From contig NJDO01000006.1 of assembly GCA_002254385.1 (NCBI GenBank), forward strand, positions 1 to 26,163: 26,163 nucleotides of DNA, written 5' to 3'. The position numbers were made by a program, and so were the translations under genes. Shown in pieces: positions 7,165 through 14,546 of the stretch (position 1 is its first letter; each line of letters starts with the position of its first letter). The notes under the pieces were generated by a model. It saw nothing but the letters and a program-made list of their open reading frames with translations. It made no database searches and was not told where the DNA came from. The DNA comes from Thermoplasmatales archaeon ex4484_6. Its GTDB lineage: Archaea; Thermoplasmatota; Penumbrarchaeia; Penumbrarchaeales; Penumbrarchaeaceae.

Positions 7165-7363
7165 AGGTGATGCTCCCATTATCAATTTGTAAAATCATCA
7201 AGTGAAATGGCCTCAAAAAGTCTTTATCTGTACCTTCTCCTGAAATATCGGTCCAGGCGCCTCCATGGTATGGCAGGGATGTTCAAGGTTCATCCCGACT
7301 GGAAAATGCCCCGAGGAATGAACGAAAAGCGGGGTTTGACCCTCCGACGGATGGTGCATTGAA

Positions 7364-7729
7364 ATGGGTAAGAAGGTACTCATAGCGGATGATTCCCGGT
7401 TCATGAGAATGCTTCTGAAGAACATTCTGATCCCTGCGGGATACGAGATCGTCGGAGAGGCAGAGGATGGAGTGGAGGCGATAGAGCATTACCGTAAGTT
7501 GAGACCTGACCTTGTAACGATGGACATCATCATGCCCAACCTGGGAGGACTGGAAGCTCTGAAAGGGATCATCTCGGAGGACCCCGGGGCAAAAGTTGTC
7601 ATGTGCACTGCTCTCGGACAGGAGGATAAGGTCAGAGAGGCCGTCATCCACGGCGCCAGAGGTTACATTGTGAAACCATTCAAGGCCGAGAGGGTGAGGC
7701 AGGAACTGGAGAAGGTGCTATCGAAATGA
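7364..7729 (+). CDS. cheY: CheY, chemotaxis response regulator
   Basis: A stand-alone receiver of 121 residues. The acidic pair is D9-D10, the phosphorylated residue D54 (VTMDIIMP), the switch threonine T83 (MCTAL) and the conserved lysine K104 (VKPF). CheA phosphorylates it, and in archaea phospho-CheY acts on the archaellum switch through CheF, which is encoded at 19936-20823. It is the first gene of the plus-strand cheY-cheA-cheD-actin-cheC operon. The ribosome site is weak (GGTG eight bases before the ATG). The 229-base gap upstream has a possible TATA box near 7221 and a 27-codon open frame that ends one base before the cheY ATG. It is distinct from the second receiver at 14136-14534, which lacks the KP motif. 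Confidence 0.95.
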   Translation: MGKKVLIADDSRFMRMLLKNILIPAGYEIVGEAEDGVEAIEHYRKLRPDLVTMDIIMPNLGGLEALKGIISEDPGAKVVMCTALGQEDKVREAVIHGARGYIVKPFKAERVRQELEKVLSK

Positions 7730-7763
7730 TGATCATGATCATGATTACGACGACGGTGCCAGG

Positions 7764-7934
7764 ATGATCGACACGAAGAACGGAAACCTCTCAACCCCCA
7801 AGAAGGGGAGAATAGCTTGCCCTGAAGCGGCATTCCCGGGAGTCCATCGTAGATACTGTCAGGCGGACCGGGGATTGCCAGTATATCTTCCGTCGGAAAA
7901 CGGAAAACGGTGGAGGTGGTTCTTCGGTGGATGA
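7764..7934 (+). CDS. Candidate small protein between cheY and cheA (56 residues)
   Basis: An ATG at 7764, with GGTG five bases upstream, opens a 56-codon frame that fills most of the 197-base gap between cheY and cheA. Its TGA at 7932-7934 overlaps the cheA GTG start by eight bases, an arrangement typical of translationally coupled genes. The peptide is basic with C19, H28 and C32 and ends in an aromatic stretch (KRWRWFFGG). It matches no family I know. The tight overlap and the otherwise unexplained gap argue for it; its short length, and the fact that cheA has its own strong ribosome site GGAGGTG at 7912-7918, argue for caution. The gap also holds a tandem ATGATC-type repeat at about 7728-7747. 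Confidence 0.4.
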   Translation: MIDTKNGNLSTPKKGRIACPEAAFPGVHRRYCQADRGLPVYLPSENGKRWRWFFGG

Positions 7935-9915
7935 GGAAGAAGTGAGGGAGATCTTCCTCCAGGAGACACAGGAGAATGTTGAGAAATTGGGGTCCTGGAT
8001 AGTGGAACTCGAGAGGGATGGTGGGATGAGGGAGGATCTGATCGATCGCATCTTCAGGTCATTCCACACGATCAAGGGTATGAGTGCCTCGATGGGTCTG
8101 GAAAGTGTATCCCGGATGACCCATTCCATGGAGGAACTGCTGAGTCGTATCCGGGAAGGGCATCTTGAACCCGACGCAAACGTTACGGATATACTTCTTG
8201 GTTCCATCGACAGGCTGGAGAGGATGATCTCCCTCATGGAATCGGGAGCGAGCCCGGATATCGAGGTGGAGGACCTCATAGATAAAGCGAAGAGGTTCGC
8301 GAGATTCGAAAGTGATATCGAACAGCGGAACCCGGAAGAGAAAGGGATCAAGCATCCGGTAAGGGTGGACGAGGAAGGGGGGGAAAGTCGGGATACATCA
8401 GATGGTGACGGGATATCGAATTGGGAAATCATGATCGAATCCGACTGTCAGTTCCCTTCCATTAGAATGCTTCAATTGATATCATCCATCAACGGAGCCG
8501 GTATGGAGATCGCGGGATCACGCCCCGGAAAGAAAGAACTAGATTCACTGAAACCCGGTGAAAGAGCCATTCTGAGCATAAGGGGAGGAGATGTGGAAGC
8601 CGTCGAGGCGATACTCGGTTCCATAGGGGAGATAAAATACAGAAAAGCATCCGATCTGGAGCATGGAACATCCCTCCGCAGTGAGAACATGTATAAAGGA
8701 ATGGGGGGGGGACCTCCACAACCGGGGAAAAGAACGAGAAACGAATATGTAAGGATACATGTGGGAAAACTGGATTCTCTGATGAAACTTGTGGGTGAGC
8801 TGATCATAGAGGAAGGAAATATCAGGGAGATCGCAAAGAGAATCGAAGAAAGGGAACTTACCGACAGATTGACAGCCTTGAAGAGAACAATCAATGAGAT
8901 CCAGGAAATCGTTCTCTCCACCAGATTGATGCCGCTTGAAACGCACTTTTCGAGATTCCCACGTCTTGTAAGGGACCTTTCAAGGGAGCTCGGAAAAGAG
9001 GTGGACCTTCAGATCGAGGGAGGCGATGTTGAACTGGACCGGAGGATCCTGGAGAACCTAGGTGACCCCCTCGTCCATTTGTTGAGGAACTCTCTGGATC
9101 ATGGCATAGAACCACCCGAGGTGCGAAGATCCGCGGGAAAGAGTCCCCGGGGTAGGATCTCCTTGAGAGCAGTGAAGAACAGAGGACAGGTGAAGATAGA
9201 AGTGAGCGATGACGGGCGTGGGATCGATACGAGATCGCTCATCGACAGGGCAGTGAAAAAGGGTCTCGTCACGATCGAGAGAGCGCGAAATATGGATGAA
9301 GCGTCCATCGAAGAGCTTATCTTCCAACCCGGATTCTCCACAGCGGACAATGTGTCCGAGATCTCGGGTAGGGGGGTTGGAATGGATGTTGTGAGATCCT
9401 CGGTGGAATCAATGGGGGGCAGGGTCGAGATCCATTCAACCATGGGGAAAGGCACGGTCGTTTCTCTAGTCCTTCCGCTCACACTTTCGATCATTGGGGC
9501 CTTGATAGTTTCATGTTCTGGAACGAGATTCGCTCTCCCCCTGAACAGTATCGAGAAGATCGTGCGACTCTCCCGGGATAAAGTGTTCGAAACGGAAGGC
9601 AGAATGATGATGATGGACATGCCAAACGATGTGATTCCGGTACACCGGCTTCCCGAACTGTTCGACACAAAAAGGGAAGAAACGATGCCATGTGATCCTG
9701 AGATGGGTGTCATCATGGAAAGCGAATCGGGGAAGATATGTCTTCTTGTTGAAAGAATATTCGAGAGAAGGGACATTGTGGTAAAACCGCTCGGAAAGTC
9801 CCTTCGGTGGAGATCGGGGCTGGCCGGCTCCACGATCGCTGACGACGGGAGTGTGGTGATGATCGTAGATCCCTCCAGCATCGTGGGAGCGGTTTCAGGG
9901 GGTGCTGACCTCTGA
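7927..9915 (+). CDS. cheA: CheA, chemotaxis histidine kinase
   Basis: CheA autophosphorylates and passes phosphate to CheY. The 662-residue protein shows all five domains: an HPt domain with H47 in FHTIKGMSAS; a region around 165-245 that fits a P2 CheY-docking domain; the dimerisation helices (KLDSLMKLVGELI through STRLMPLETHF); an HATPase domain with N box HLLRNSLDHGIEPPE, G1 DDGRGID and G2 GRGVGMDVV; and a CheW-like P5 domain ending near VMIVDPSSIVGAV. The start is GTG at 7927, eight bases after the strong ribosome site GGAGGTG at 7912-7918. The stop overlaps the apparent CTG start of cheD as CTGA. Everything needed for catalysis is intact. It lies in the main plus-strand operon behind cheY. 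Confidence 0.97.
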   Translation: MDEEEVREIFLQETQENVEKLGSWIVELERDGGMREDLIDRIFRSFHTIKGMSASMGLESVSRMTHSMEELLSRIREGHLEPDANVTDILLGSIDRLERMISLMESGASPDIEVEDLIDKAKRFARFESDIEQRNPEEKGIKHPVRVDEEGGESRDTSDGDGISNWEIMIESDCQFPSIRMLQLISSINGAGMEIAGSRPGKKELDSLKPGERAILSIRGGDVEAVEAILGSIGEIKYRKASDLEHGTSLRSENMYKGMGGGPPQPGKRTRNEYVRIHVGKLDSLMKLVGELIIEEGNIREIAKRIEERELTDRLTALKRTINEIQEIVLSTRLMPLETHFSRFPRLVRDLSRELGKEVDLQIEGGDVELDRRILENLGDPLVHLLRNSLDHGIEPPEVRRSAGKSPRGRISLRAVKNRGQVKIEVSDDGRGIDTRSLIDRAVKKGLVTIERARNMDEASIEELIFQPGFSTADNVSEISGRGVGMDVVRSSVESMGGRVEIHSTMGKGTVVSLVLPLTLSIIGALIVSCSGTRFALPLNSIEKIVRLSRDKVFETEGRMMMMDMPNDVIPVHRLPELFDTKREETMPCDPEMGVIMESESGKICLLVERIFERRDIVVKPLGKSLRWRSGLAGSTIADDGSVVMIVDPSSIVGAVSGGADL

Positions 9916-10421
9916 CCGATGAGATCACCGTCGGGATCGCAGAGATAGGGATATCTTCCGATGGTACACCACTCACAACGATCGGATTGGGAAGCTGTAT
10001 CGGGGTTGTCATGTCGGACAGATCATCCGAGATATCCGCAATGGGACATTTCATGCTGCCCGATGTGAAGGGGAACATGAAGAAGAAGAACTTCAGACCG
10101 GCAAAATACGGGGACACCTGCCTGGAGGAGATGTTGAGGCTCCTGGATGAGAACGGATGCAGGAGGACGATGATAATTGCGAAGGCAGCGGGAGGGGCAA
10201 GCATGTTCAGAAGATTCGACAATAGGACCATTCTGGATATCGCAAGAAGGAACATCTTCAGCCTCAGAACGAACCTCGCACGGCTTCAGGTCCCGCTAGT
10301 CGCAGAGGATCTGGGAGGGACCCGCGGTAGAACGATCACCTTCTACCCCAGGGAGAACAGGCTGAATATCAAGATTCTCGATAACATATCCGAGAACGGA
10401 TACAGATACGTGGATATATGA
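9912..10421 (+). CDS. cheD: CheD, chemoreceptor glutamine deamidase, apparent CTG start
   Basis: CheD deamidates receptor glutamines and is a partner of CheC. The catalytic triad is visible with the spacing of Thermotoga CheD (T21/C27/H44): here T23, C29 (GLGSCIG) and H46 (GHFMLP). The later motifs PAKYGDTCLEEML, AKAAGGASMF and AEDLGGTRGRTITFYP are also present. No ATG, GTG or TTG exists in frame between the upstream stop at 9906 and codon 9987, and starting at the TTG 9987 would remove T23 and the first strand. A CTG at 9912 gives a complete 169-residue protein, overlaps the cheA stop as CTGA, and has GGGGGTG at 9898-9904 seven bases upstream. It is therefore read as a non-standard start. 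The actin-like gene follows 11 bases after its stop. Confidence 0.88.
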   Translation: MTDEITVGIAEIGISSDGTPLTTIGLGSCIGVVMSDRSSEISAMGHFMLPDVKGNMKKKNFRPAKYGDTCLEEMLRLLDENGCRRTMIIAKAAGGASMFRRFDNRTILDIARRNIFSLRTNLARLQVPLVAEDLGGTRGRTITFYPRENRLNIKILDNISENGYRYVDI

Positions 10422-10432
10422 ACAGGAGGTAG

Positions 10433-11467
10433 ATGAAATTGAACAAGAAAAATGGAAAGGATCCAACCACACTCTTCGTGGGAGTGGACCTCGGCACATC
10501 CAAGACAGCCGTTGTCACGGATAACGGAATGAAAGAAACAATACTGTCGGTCGTGGGGTGGCCGAAGGACATAGTTGCCAGAAAGTTCCTGAAAAGGGAG
10601 ATCCTCATAGGTGAGGATGTCATGAAGAACAGGCTCTCCCTGAAGATATCGAAACCCCTCGAGGAGGGTACGGTGAAGGATAACCCCGAGGATCGAAAGG
10701 CCGCAAAGGAACTATTGAATCATTCCCTGCAGCTTGCAAAATCCGGAAAGAAGTACGACAAGGTATTTGCGATAGTAGGAGCTCCATCCCAGACGGATCA
10801 TATCAACAAGACCAAACTGATGGAAATCTGCAGGGAATTGACGGATTCCATAATGCTGGTCAGTGAGCCCTTTGCCGTGGCATACGGAATTGACAGCATG
10901 AACCATTCCATCATAATCGATATGGGTGCGGGAACCATCGATCTGTGCAGGATGCATGCCACGCTTCCCGAGGAGGGAGACGAGATATCGCTTCCCAGAG
11001 CCGGAGACCATATCGACAGGATCCTCAAGGAGCTTGTTGAGAAGGATTACAAAGGGGCCTCTATCCCACTTACCATTGCAAGGAAATGGAAAGAGGAACA
11101 CGGATTTGTCGGAAAGGCCACGAACAAGGTGATAGTTGATGTACCACTCGAGGGTAAGGAGACGTCAATCGATATCACAGAACAGGTGAGGGCTGCTTGC
11201 GAATCCGTCATGACCGACTTGATCTTCGCTCTCAAGGGTTTGATATCATCCTACGACAGCGAGTTCCAATCAGAGCTTAAGAAGAACATCATTCTCGCAG
11301 GAAGGCTCTCCCAACTGGATGGAGCCGTGGAATATATCAGGAAAGGACTTCAAGATATGGGACCGGTGGAGATCAGGAAAGTTGAAGATATCATGTTTGC
11401 AGGAGCGGAAGGTGCCTGCAGGCTGGCAAAGGAGATGCCGGAAGAATACTGGACATCCATGGAATAG
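10433..11467 (+). CDS. MamK-like bacterial-type actin within the chemotaxis operon
   Basis: A 344-residue actin-fold ATPase, close in length to MamK (about 347). Phosphate-1 is GVDLGTSKTAV (17-27), the catalytic-type glutamate is E145 in VSEPFAVAYG (MamK has VSEPFMVGYG), and phosphate-2 is IIDMGAGTIDLC (161-172). The region SVVGWPKDIVARKFLKR matches MamK's SVVGYPKDV block and the C-terminus RLAKEMPEEYW matches its RLAEELPPQYW, as I recall that sequence. The adenosine motif, normally AGGGS, is altered to AGRLSQLDG (289-297). MamK forms the filaments that align magnetosome chains and interacts with a chemoreceptor-like protein. Here it sits between cheD and cheC-linked genes behind AGGAGGT, with no magnetosome genes nearby, so a role in organising chemosensory or motility complexes is inferred. 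It is not a crenactin, and differs from Hsp70 by its length. Confidence 0.85.
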   Translation: MKLNKKNGKDPTTLFVGVDLGTSKTAVVTDNGMKETILSVVGWPKDIVARKFLKREILIGEDVMKNRLSLKISKPLEEGTVKDNPEDRKAAKELLNHSLQLAKSGKKYDKVFAIVGAPSQTDHINKTKLMEICRELTDSIMLVSEPFAVAYGIDSMNHSIIIDMGAGTIDLCRMHATLPEEGDEISLPRAGDHIDRILKELVEKDYKGASIPLTIARKWKEEHGFVGKATNKVIVDVPLEGKETSIDITEQVRAACESVMTDLIFALKGLISSYDSEFQSELKKNIILAGRLSQLDGAVEYIRKGLQDMGPVEIRKVEDIMFAGAEGACRLAKEMPEEYWTSME

Positions 11468-11484
11468 AAGGACCGGTATGATAT

Positions 11485-12510
11485 ATGGAGATGAAGAAGG
11501 ATGACGGGGTGGACCACGAACGCCTGGCGGAGGTCCGCAGCGGTACCGTAAGACTCTCAAGGAAGCTTGAATCAACCGAAGGTGCCATCATACTCCACTC
11601 TCTTACCCGGTTTCCCATCGATCCGAGGGAGCTCAATGTGGGACTCCTGTTCATTCTGAAGGATGATGAAGTTGAGTTCAGAAGATTTCTTGAAAATGCC
11701 GACATCGGCCTCCCGTCACACATCCTGCATCAACAGGAGTTCGATCTGCTCTCAGAAATGAATCCCAGGAAAGTGCTGGACCTTACGAACGACTACATTG
11801 TCCTTCATGGAGATGTTCCACCCAGTATCAATTCCATGAGGATAAAGAATGCTATCAAGGAGAGAATGATCAATGGATTATCGGAAGCGATCCTGAAATG
11901 CAGGATGAAGGACAGAGGAGAAGGAAAGGGATCGGCGGATCCCTTTCTGGTAAAATACGCTCTGGGACAGACCATAGTCTCCGCCGCAGACCTGCACAGA
12001 CTGGAGGACAGGATGATAAGGACCAGACGAGCACATCTGGTTAGCCTGTTCAACGAGATACCGTCATCGAGAGAACCAGTGATCGGAGCATATTCGTTTC
12101 TGAAAGGAGATGATGACAAGACCCGGTCATTATACCTACCTGACATGTTCTGCGACCTTGTATTCATTCCCCTCCTCAGGAGGCTGCAGAAAACATCAAT
12201 GGTGTATCCTGCTCTTCCACCGGTCCCGGATAGCGTGTTGATGGATATCCTCGGGAAGGATATATTCAGATCCATATATGACGAGAACCGCAGGATCCGC
12301 TCATCGCTTGGGGCCAAACCCCGTTCGGTCATGGATTCTCAGGCACCGAACGAGACGGAGGAGCTTTTCTTCACGGAGGGCGAGGAAACGGAAGGAGAGA
12401 TGGAACGAACAACCGGAAGAGCAGATGGGGAGGGGGGGGATCCGCAGGATATATTCACGGTGATTGGTGAGATGAATGTTTTCGATGGGGAGGGAGAGGA
12501 ACATGAATGA
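11485..12510 (+). CDS. Unrecognised protein between the MamK-like actin and cheC
   Basis: A 341-residue soluble protein with no signal peptide or membrane segment. Residues about 25-115 have the strand-helix pattern of a nucleotidyltransferase-like fold (GAIILHSL, then LNVGLLFIL, a hydrophobic strand and DYIVLHGDVPP), but the usual GS and D-x-D catalytic motifs read HS and N-V-G, so it would be inactive. The middle is helical and basic. The last 60 residues are low-complexity and acidic (EETEGEMERTTG, EGGDPQD) and end just before cheC, whose start lies within this gene's last eight bases. The position, 17 bases after the actin gene and coupled to cheC, suggests a partner of one of these, such as an actin regulator or adaptor. 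The fold idea is weak. The start (ATG 11485 or 11491) is uncertain because no clear ribosome site precedes either. Confidence 0.75.
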   Translation: MEMKKDDGVDHERLAEVRSGTVRLSRKLESTEGAIILHSLTRFPIDPRELNVGLLFILKDDEVEFRRFLENADIGLPSHILHQQEFDLLSEMNPRKVLDLTNDYIVLHGDVPPSINSMRIKNAIKERMINGLSEAILKCRMKDRGEGKGSADPFLVKYALGQTIVSAADLHRLEDRMIRTRRAHLVSLFNEIPSSREPVIGAYSFLKGDDDKTRSLYLPDMFCDLVFIPLLRRLQKTSMVYPALPPVPDSVLMDILGKDIFRSIYDENRRIRSSLGAKPRSVMDSQAPNETEELFFTEGEETEGEMERTTGRADGEGGDPQDIFTVIGEMNVFDGEGEEHE

Positions 12511-13159
12511 AGTGGGAGATGAAGGGTATCTCCGTACGGATACCATCGAGAACATACTGATGAGAATATCCGGCTCGGGAGCGGTAAGAGCAGCCTCGAC
12601 CCTGGGGGAGATGCTCGGAATGGATGTCGAGATCAAGGTCCCGCTTGTCCAGGTGGAATCCGTGGAGGAAGCGGTATCCCGGTTCCAGGATGATGTACCC
12701 AGCTTTGGAATATACGTCGAGATGGAAGGTGATCTCAGGAACCATTTCCTTGTTCTCATCTCGGAAGATGATTCGAAAAGACTGGCAGCTCTTCTGACAA
12801 ACGAGTATCCGGAAAGGCTGGATCTTTCAAAAGACTCCCTGGCAATCTCCTCTCTGAAAGAGGTGGGAAACATACTTGCATCATCCTTCTCCAACGATCT
12901 CGGGGACCGGTGGGGAATGGATTCCCGACCCACACCCCCCGAGATCAGCTTCGATCTTCCCAGGGCTCTTGTCAGCTTCGTTCTCGTTCAGTTCGCCGGC
13001 AATACCGAAAAGACTCTTGTGTTTCATACTACCCTCAACGTCCGGAACGAGAGATTCCGCATAGATCTGCTCATGGCCCCTCCATGGGAGGAACTGGATA
13101 AACTGGACAAACTTCCCCCGACACCCGTCCAGATCTCGAGGGGCAATGTCGATGTATGA
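12503..13159 (+). CDS. cheC: CheC, CheY-phosphate phosphatase
   Basis: CheC dephosphorylates CheY and binds CheD. The 218-residue protein carries a complete copy of the active-site signature: S116, E120 and N123 in SLKEVGNILASSF, then P146 exactly 23 residues later. Only one such site is present; CheC of Bacillus and Thermotoga has two. The N-terminal 45 residues (helix plus VEIKVPLVQVES) fit the family. ATG 12503 is preferred because GGGAGAGG precedes it; it overlaps the preceding gene by eight bases, while an ATG at 12476 has no ribosome site. It ends the plus operon. The zinc-ribbon relative at 5129-5884 lacks the asparagine, so this gene is the likely working phosphatase. Confidence 0.9.
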   Translation: MNEVGDEGYLRTDTIENILMRISGSGAVRAASTLGEMLGMDVEIKVPLVQVESVEEAVSRFQDDVPSFGIYVEMEGDLRNHFLVLISEDDSKRLAALLTNEYPERLDLSKDSLAISSLKEVGNILASSFSNDLGDRWGMDSRPTPPEISFDLPRALVSFVLVQFAGNTEKTLVFHTTLNVRNERFRIDLLMAPPWEELDKLDKLPPTPVQISRGNVDV

Positions 13160-13226
13160 ATCCTCATGGGGACCCGACTGCTCTCTCTCATTCACACTAC
13201 CGTCGACAGACGATCGGCCCCCCCTC

Positions 13227-13262
13227 CATTCCTTATTACATCAACGCTGAAAGAAAGGAATG
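13227..13262. terminator. Inverted repeat between converging genes, possible terminator
   Basis: Arms CATTCCTT (13227-13234) and AAGGAATG (13255-13262) are separated by 20 bases in the 125-bp gap between the end of cheC and the end of the minus-strand zinc-protein gene. No strong T tract follows on either strand, so a termination role is only suggested by the position. Confidence 0.2.
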
Positions 13263-13284
13263 AGGCTGATCTGTGATAGGCCGG

Positions 13285-14118
13285 TTATTTGACAGCCGGT
13301 AACAGGAGGAAGACCTTTCTCCTGTCCAGATCGAATACGAAGAAACCCTCCTTTCTCAGCTTTCCGCAAACAGCGGAGAGCAGGGGTGCAAGCTCCCATC
13401 CGAATTCCTTCACGATATCTTCCTTGCTCATTGCTCTGAATACACTGTCCAATATCATGGTCCCATTGATCAATGTGGCCCATGAACGGTCCTCTCCCGA
13501 GTGAATATAGACCCTCTTGAACATTATCTCGGTGGGTCTGATCTCGCACGATCCGCACTTCTTCCTCATTACCCTGTCTCCACCGACGTCGAAGAGGAAC
13601 GAACCCGTTTCTGGGGCCCTACCCTTGAAGTGCCTCAGGACCCTCACGATGACGGGAGCCATCTCCCACCCCGCAACAGCCGTTATACCGGATTTCGATC
13701 CGGTTCCAACGAGCGAATCGGATAGAACCTTGCCCTGGATCTCGGTAGCCATTACATACCTTCCGTTCTCTCGAACCACTACCCGTTTGAAAGGAATGAA
13801 TCTCTTACTTCTTGCATTCCTTTCCCTTTCCCTGCGATAGACAGCTTCCTGAATGGACGCGTAATCCCCGATCCGCTCGAATATGGAGAGGGCTTCCTGG
13901 AATCTATCCGCCGCAAGAAGTGATCTCGCCTTTTCCTTCCAGCAGTTGTTGCACATGAACTGTGAAGAGAAACGCTCTCCCGTACCGCAGTGTGTACAGA
14001 AAAGAAAACCACATCTATCGCAGGCTCTCAGAAGTTCATTCTTCCCACCTCCCCGATCCCCCTCGATACCGCATGACGTGCAGTGTAGTACCGAGCCGGG
14101 GGACCCGTGAACCGACAT
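13285..14118 (-). CDS. Double-zinc (FYVE-spaced) protein with two copies of a GW-x2-AP module
   Basis: A 277-residue soluble protein. Four CxxC pairs (C13/C16, C33/C36, C41/C44, C56/C59) have the spacing of cross-brace two-zinc domains of the FYVE type (the middle is RACDRCGFLFCTHCG). A helical linker with a TPR-like look (RSLLAADRFQEALSIFERIG) follows, then two copies of a module of about 75 residues (roughly 107-186 and 198-272), each with GWE(M/L)AP in the middle and a (F/V)-(L/F)-FD strand near the end. A fifth pair, C188/C191, lies between them. The kinase at 14547-16211 ends in the same module. ATG 14118 follows GGAGG and comes 17 bases after the receiver gene's stop; a longer frame would overlap that gene. 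It is the last gene of a kinase/receiver operon, so probably a signalling effector. The family is unknown to me. Confidence 0.78.
   Translation of the reverse strand: MSVHGSPGSVLHCTSCGIEGDRGGGKNELLRACDRCGFLFCTHCGTGERFSSQFMCNNCWKEKARSLLAADRFQEALSIFERIGDYASIQEAVYRRERERNARSKRFIPFKRVVVRENGRYVMATEIQGKVLSDSLVGTGSKSGITAVAGWEMAPVIVRVLRHFKGRAPETGSFLFDVGGDRVMRKKCGSCEIRPTEIMFKRVYIHSGEDRSWATLINGTMILDSVFRAMSKEDIVKEFGWELAPLLSAVCGKLRKEGFFVFDLDRRKVFLLLPAVK
13303..13800 (-). repeat. Tandem pair of GW-x2-AP modules within the double-zinc gene
   Basis: Copy A covers about 13561-13800 and copy B about 13303-13527. Both run from a K-R-V strand, through a long loop, to a helix starting (A/F)GWE(M/L)AP, and close with a strand ending in FD. 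The core W lies about 42 residues from the module start in both. A third copy ends the histidine kinase at 14550-14771. Confidence 0.6.
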
Positions 14119-14135
14119 GGGGTCATTCCTCCATA

Positions 14136-14534
14136 TCAGAGTTCCAATCTGTCGGGGAAGAGTTCCTTGAGCCTTTTGAGTATACCGTCCTTGGAGAACT
14201 TGCACACAGCATCCAATGCTCCGTTTGCGATTGCCCTGCCAACGATGGAATCGGGATCGCTCTTCTCTTTCTCGACCTCTATCGATGTGAAGACCAGTAT
14301 CTTGGCGGACGGATCGATCTCCTTCATGATCCTGGTCGCTTCCGCACCGTCCATACCGGGCATCTTCAGGTCCATGGTCACGAGGTCCGGGGAGCATCGG
14401 GAATAGAGCTCCACTGCCTCCTTACCGGTTCTCGCCTTTCCGACGATCTCACAGCCAATCCATTCCAGGAATTCACATATCTGCTCCAGAACGGCTTCCT
14501 GATCTTCTACAACCATAACTCCGGGTCCTGACAT
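14136..14534 (-). CDS. Stand-alone response-regulator receiver protein
   Basis: A 132-residue CheY-like receiver. The acidic pair is E10-D11, the phosphoacceptor D55 (VTMDLKMPGMDG), the switch threonine T83 (FTS) and the lysine K112, although the usual KP is KF. An insertion rich in E and K follows T83 (IEVEKEKSDPDSIVG). There is no output domain. It lies between the PAS histidine kinase (12-base gap) and the double-zinc protein (17-base gap), all on the minus strand, so it is the expected target of that kinase, and the double-zinc protein may read its state. GGTG sits four bases before the ATG. It may also exchange phosphate with the chemotaxis system; nothing in the sequence decides this. 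Confidence 0.9.
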   Translation of the reverse strand: MSGPGVMVVEDQEAVLEQICEFLEWIGCEIVGKARTGKEAVELYSRCSPDLVTMDLKMPGMDGAEATRIMKEIDPSAKILVFTSIEVEKEKSDPDSIVGRAIANGALDAVCKFSKDGILKRLKELFPDRLEL

Positions 14535-14546
14535 GTTTTCACCTTC

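Noticed and set aside
7728..7747. ATGATC-type tandem repeat after cheY as a functional element
   Set aside because: It has only about three imperfect units and looks like simple-sequence slippage; no partner site was seen.
9099..9881. Minus-strand frame of 260 codons inside cheA
   Set aside because: It is a shadow of the cheA reading frame, serine/proline-rich and without any domain pattern.
14119..14397. Longer N-terminus (93 residues) of the double-zinc protein
   Set aside because: The stretch is antisense-like, out of frame with the receiver gene it overlaps, and the ATG at 14118 has GGAGG in front.
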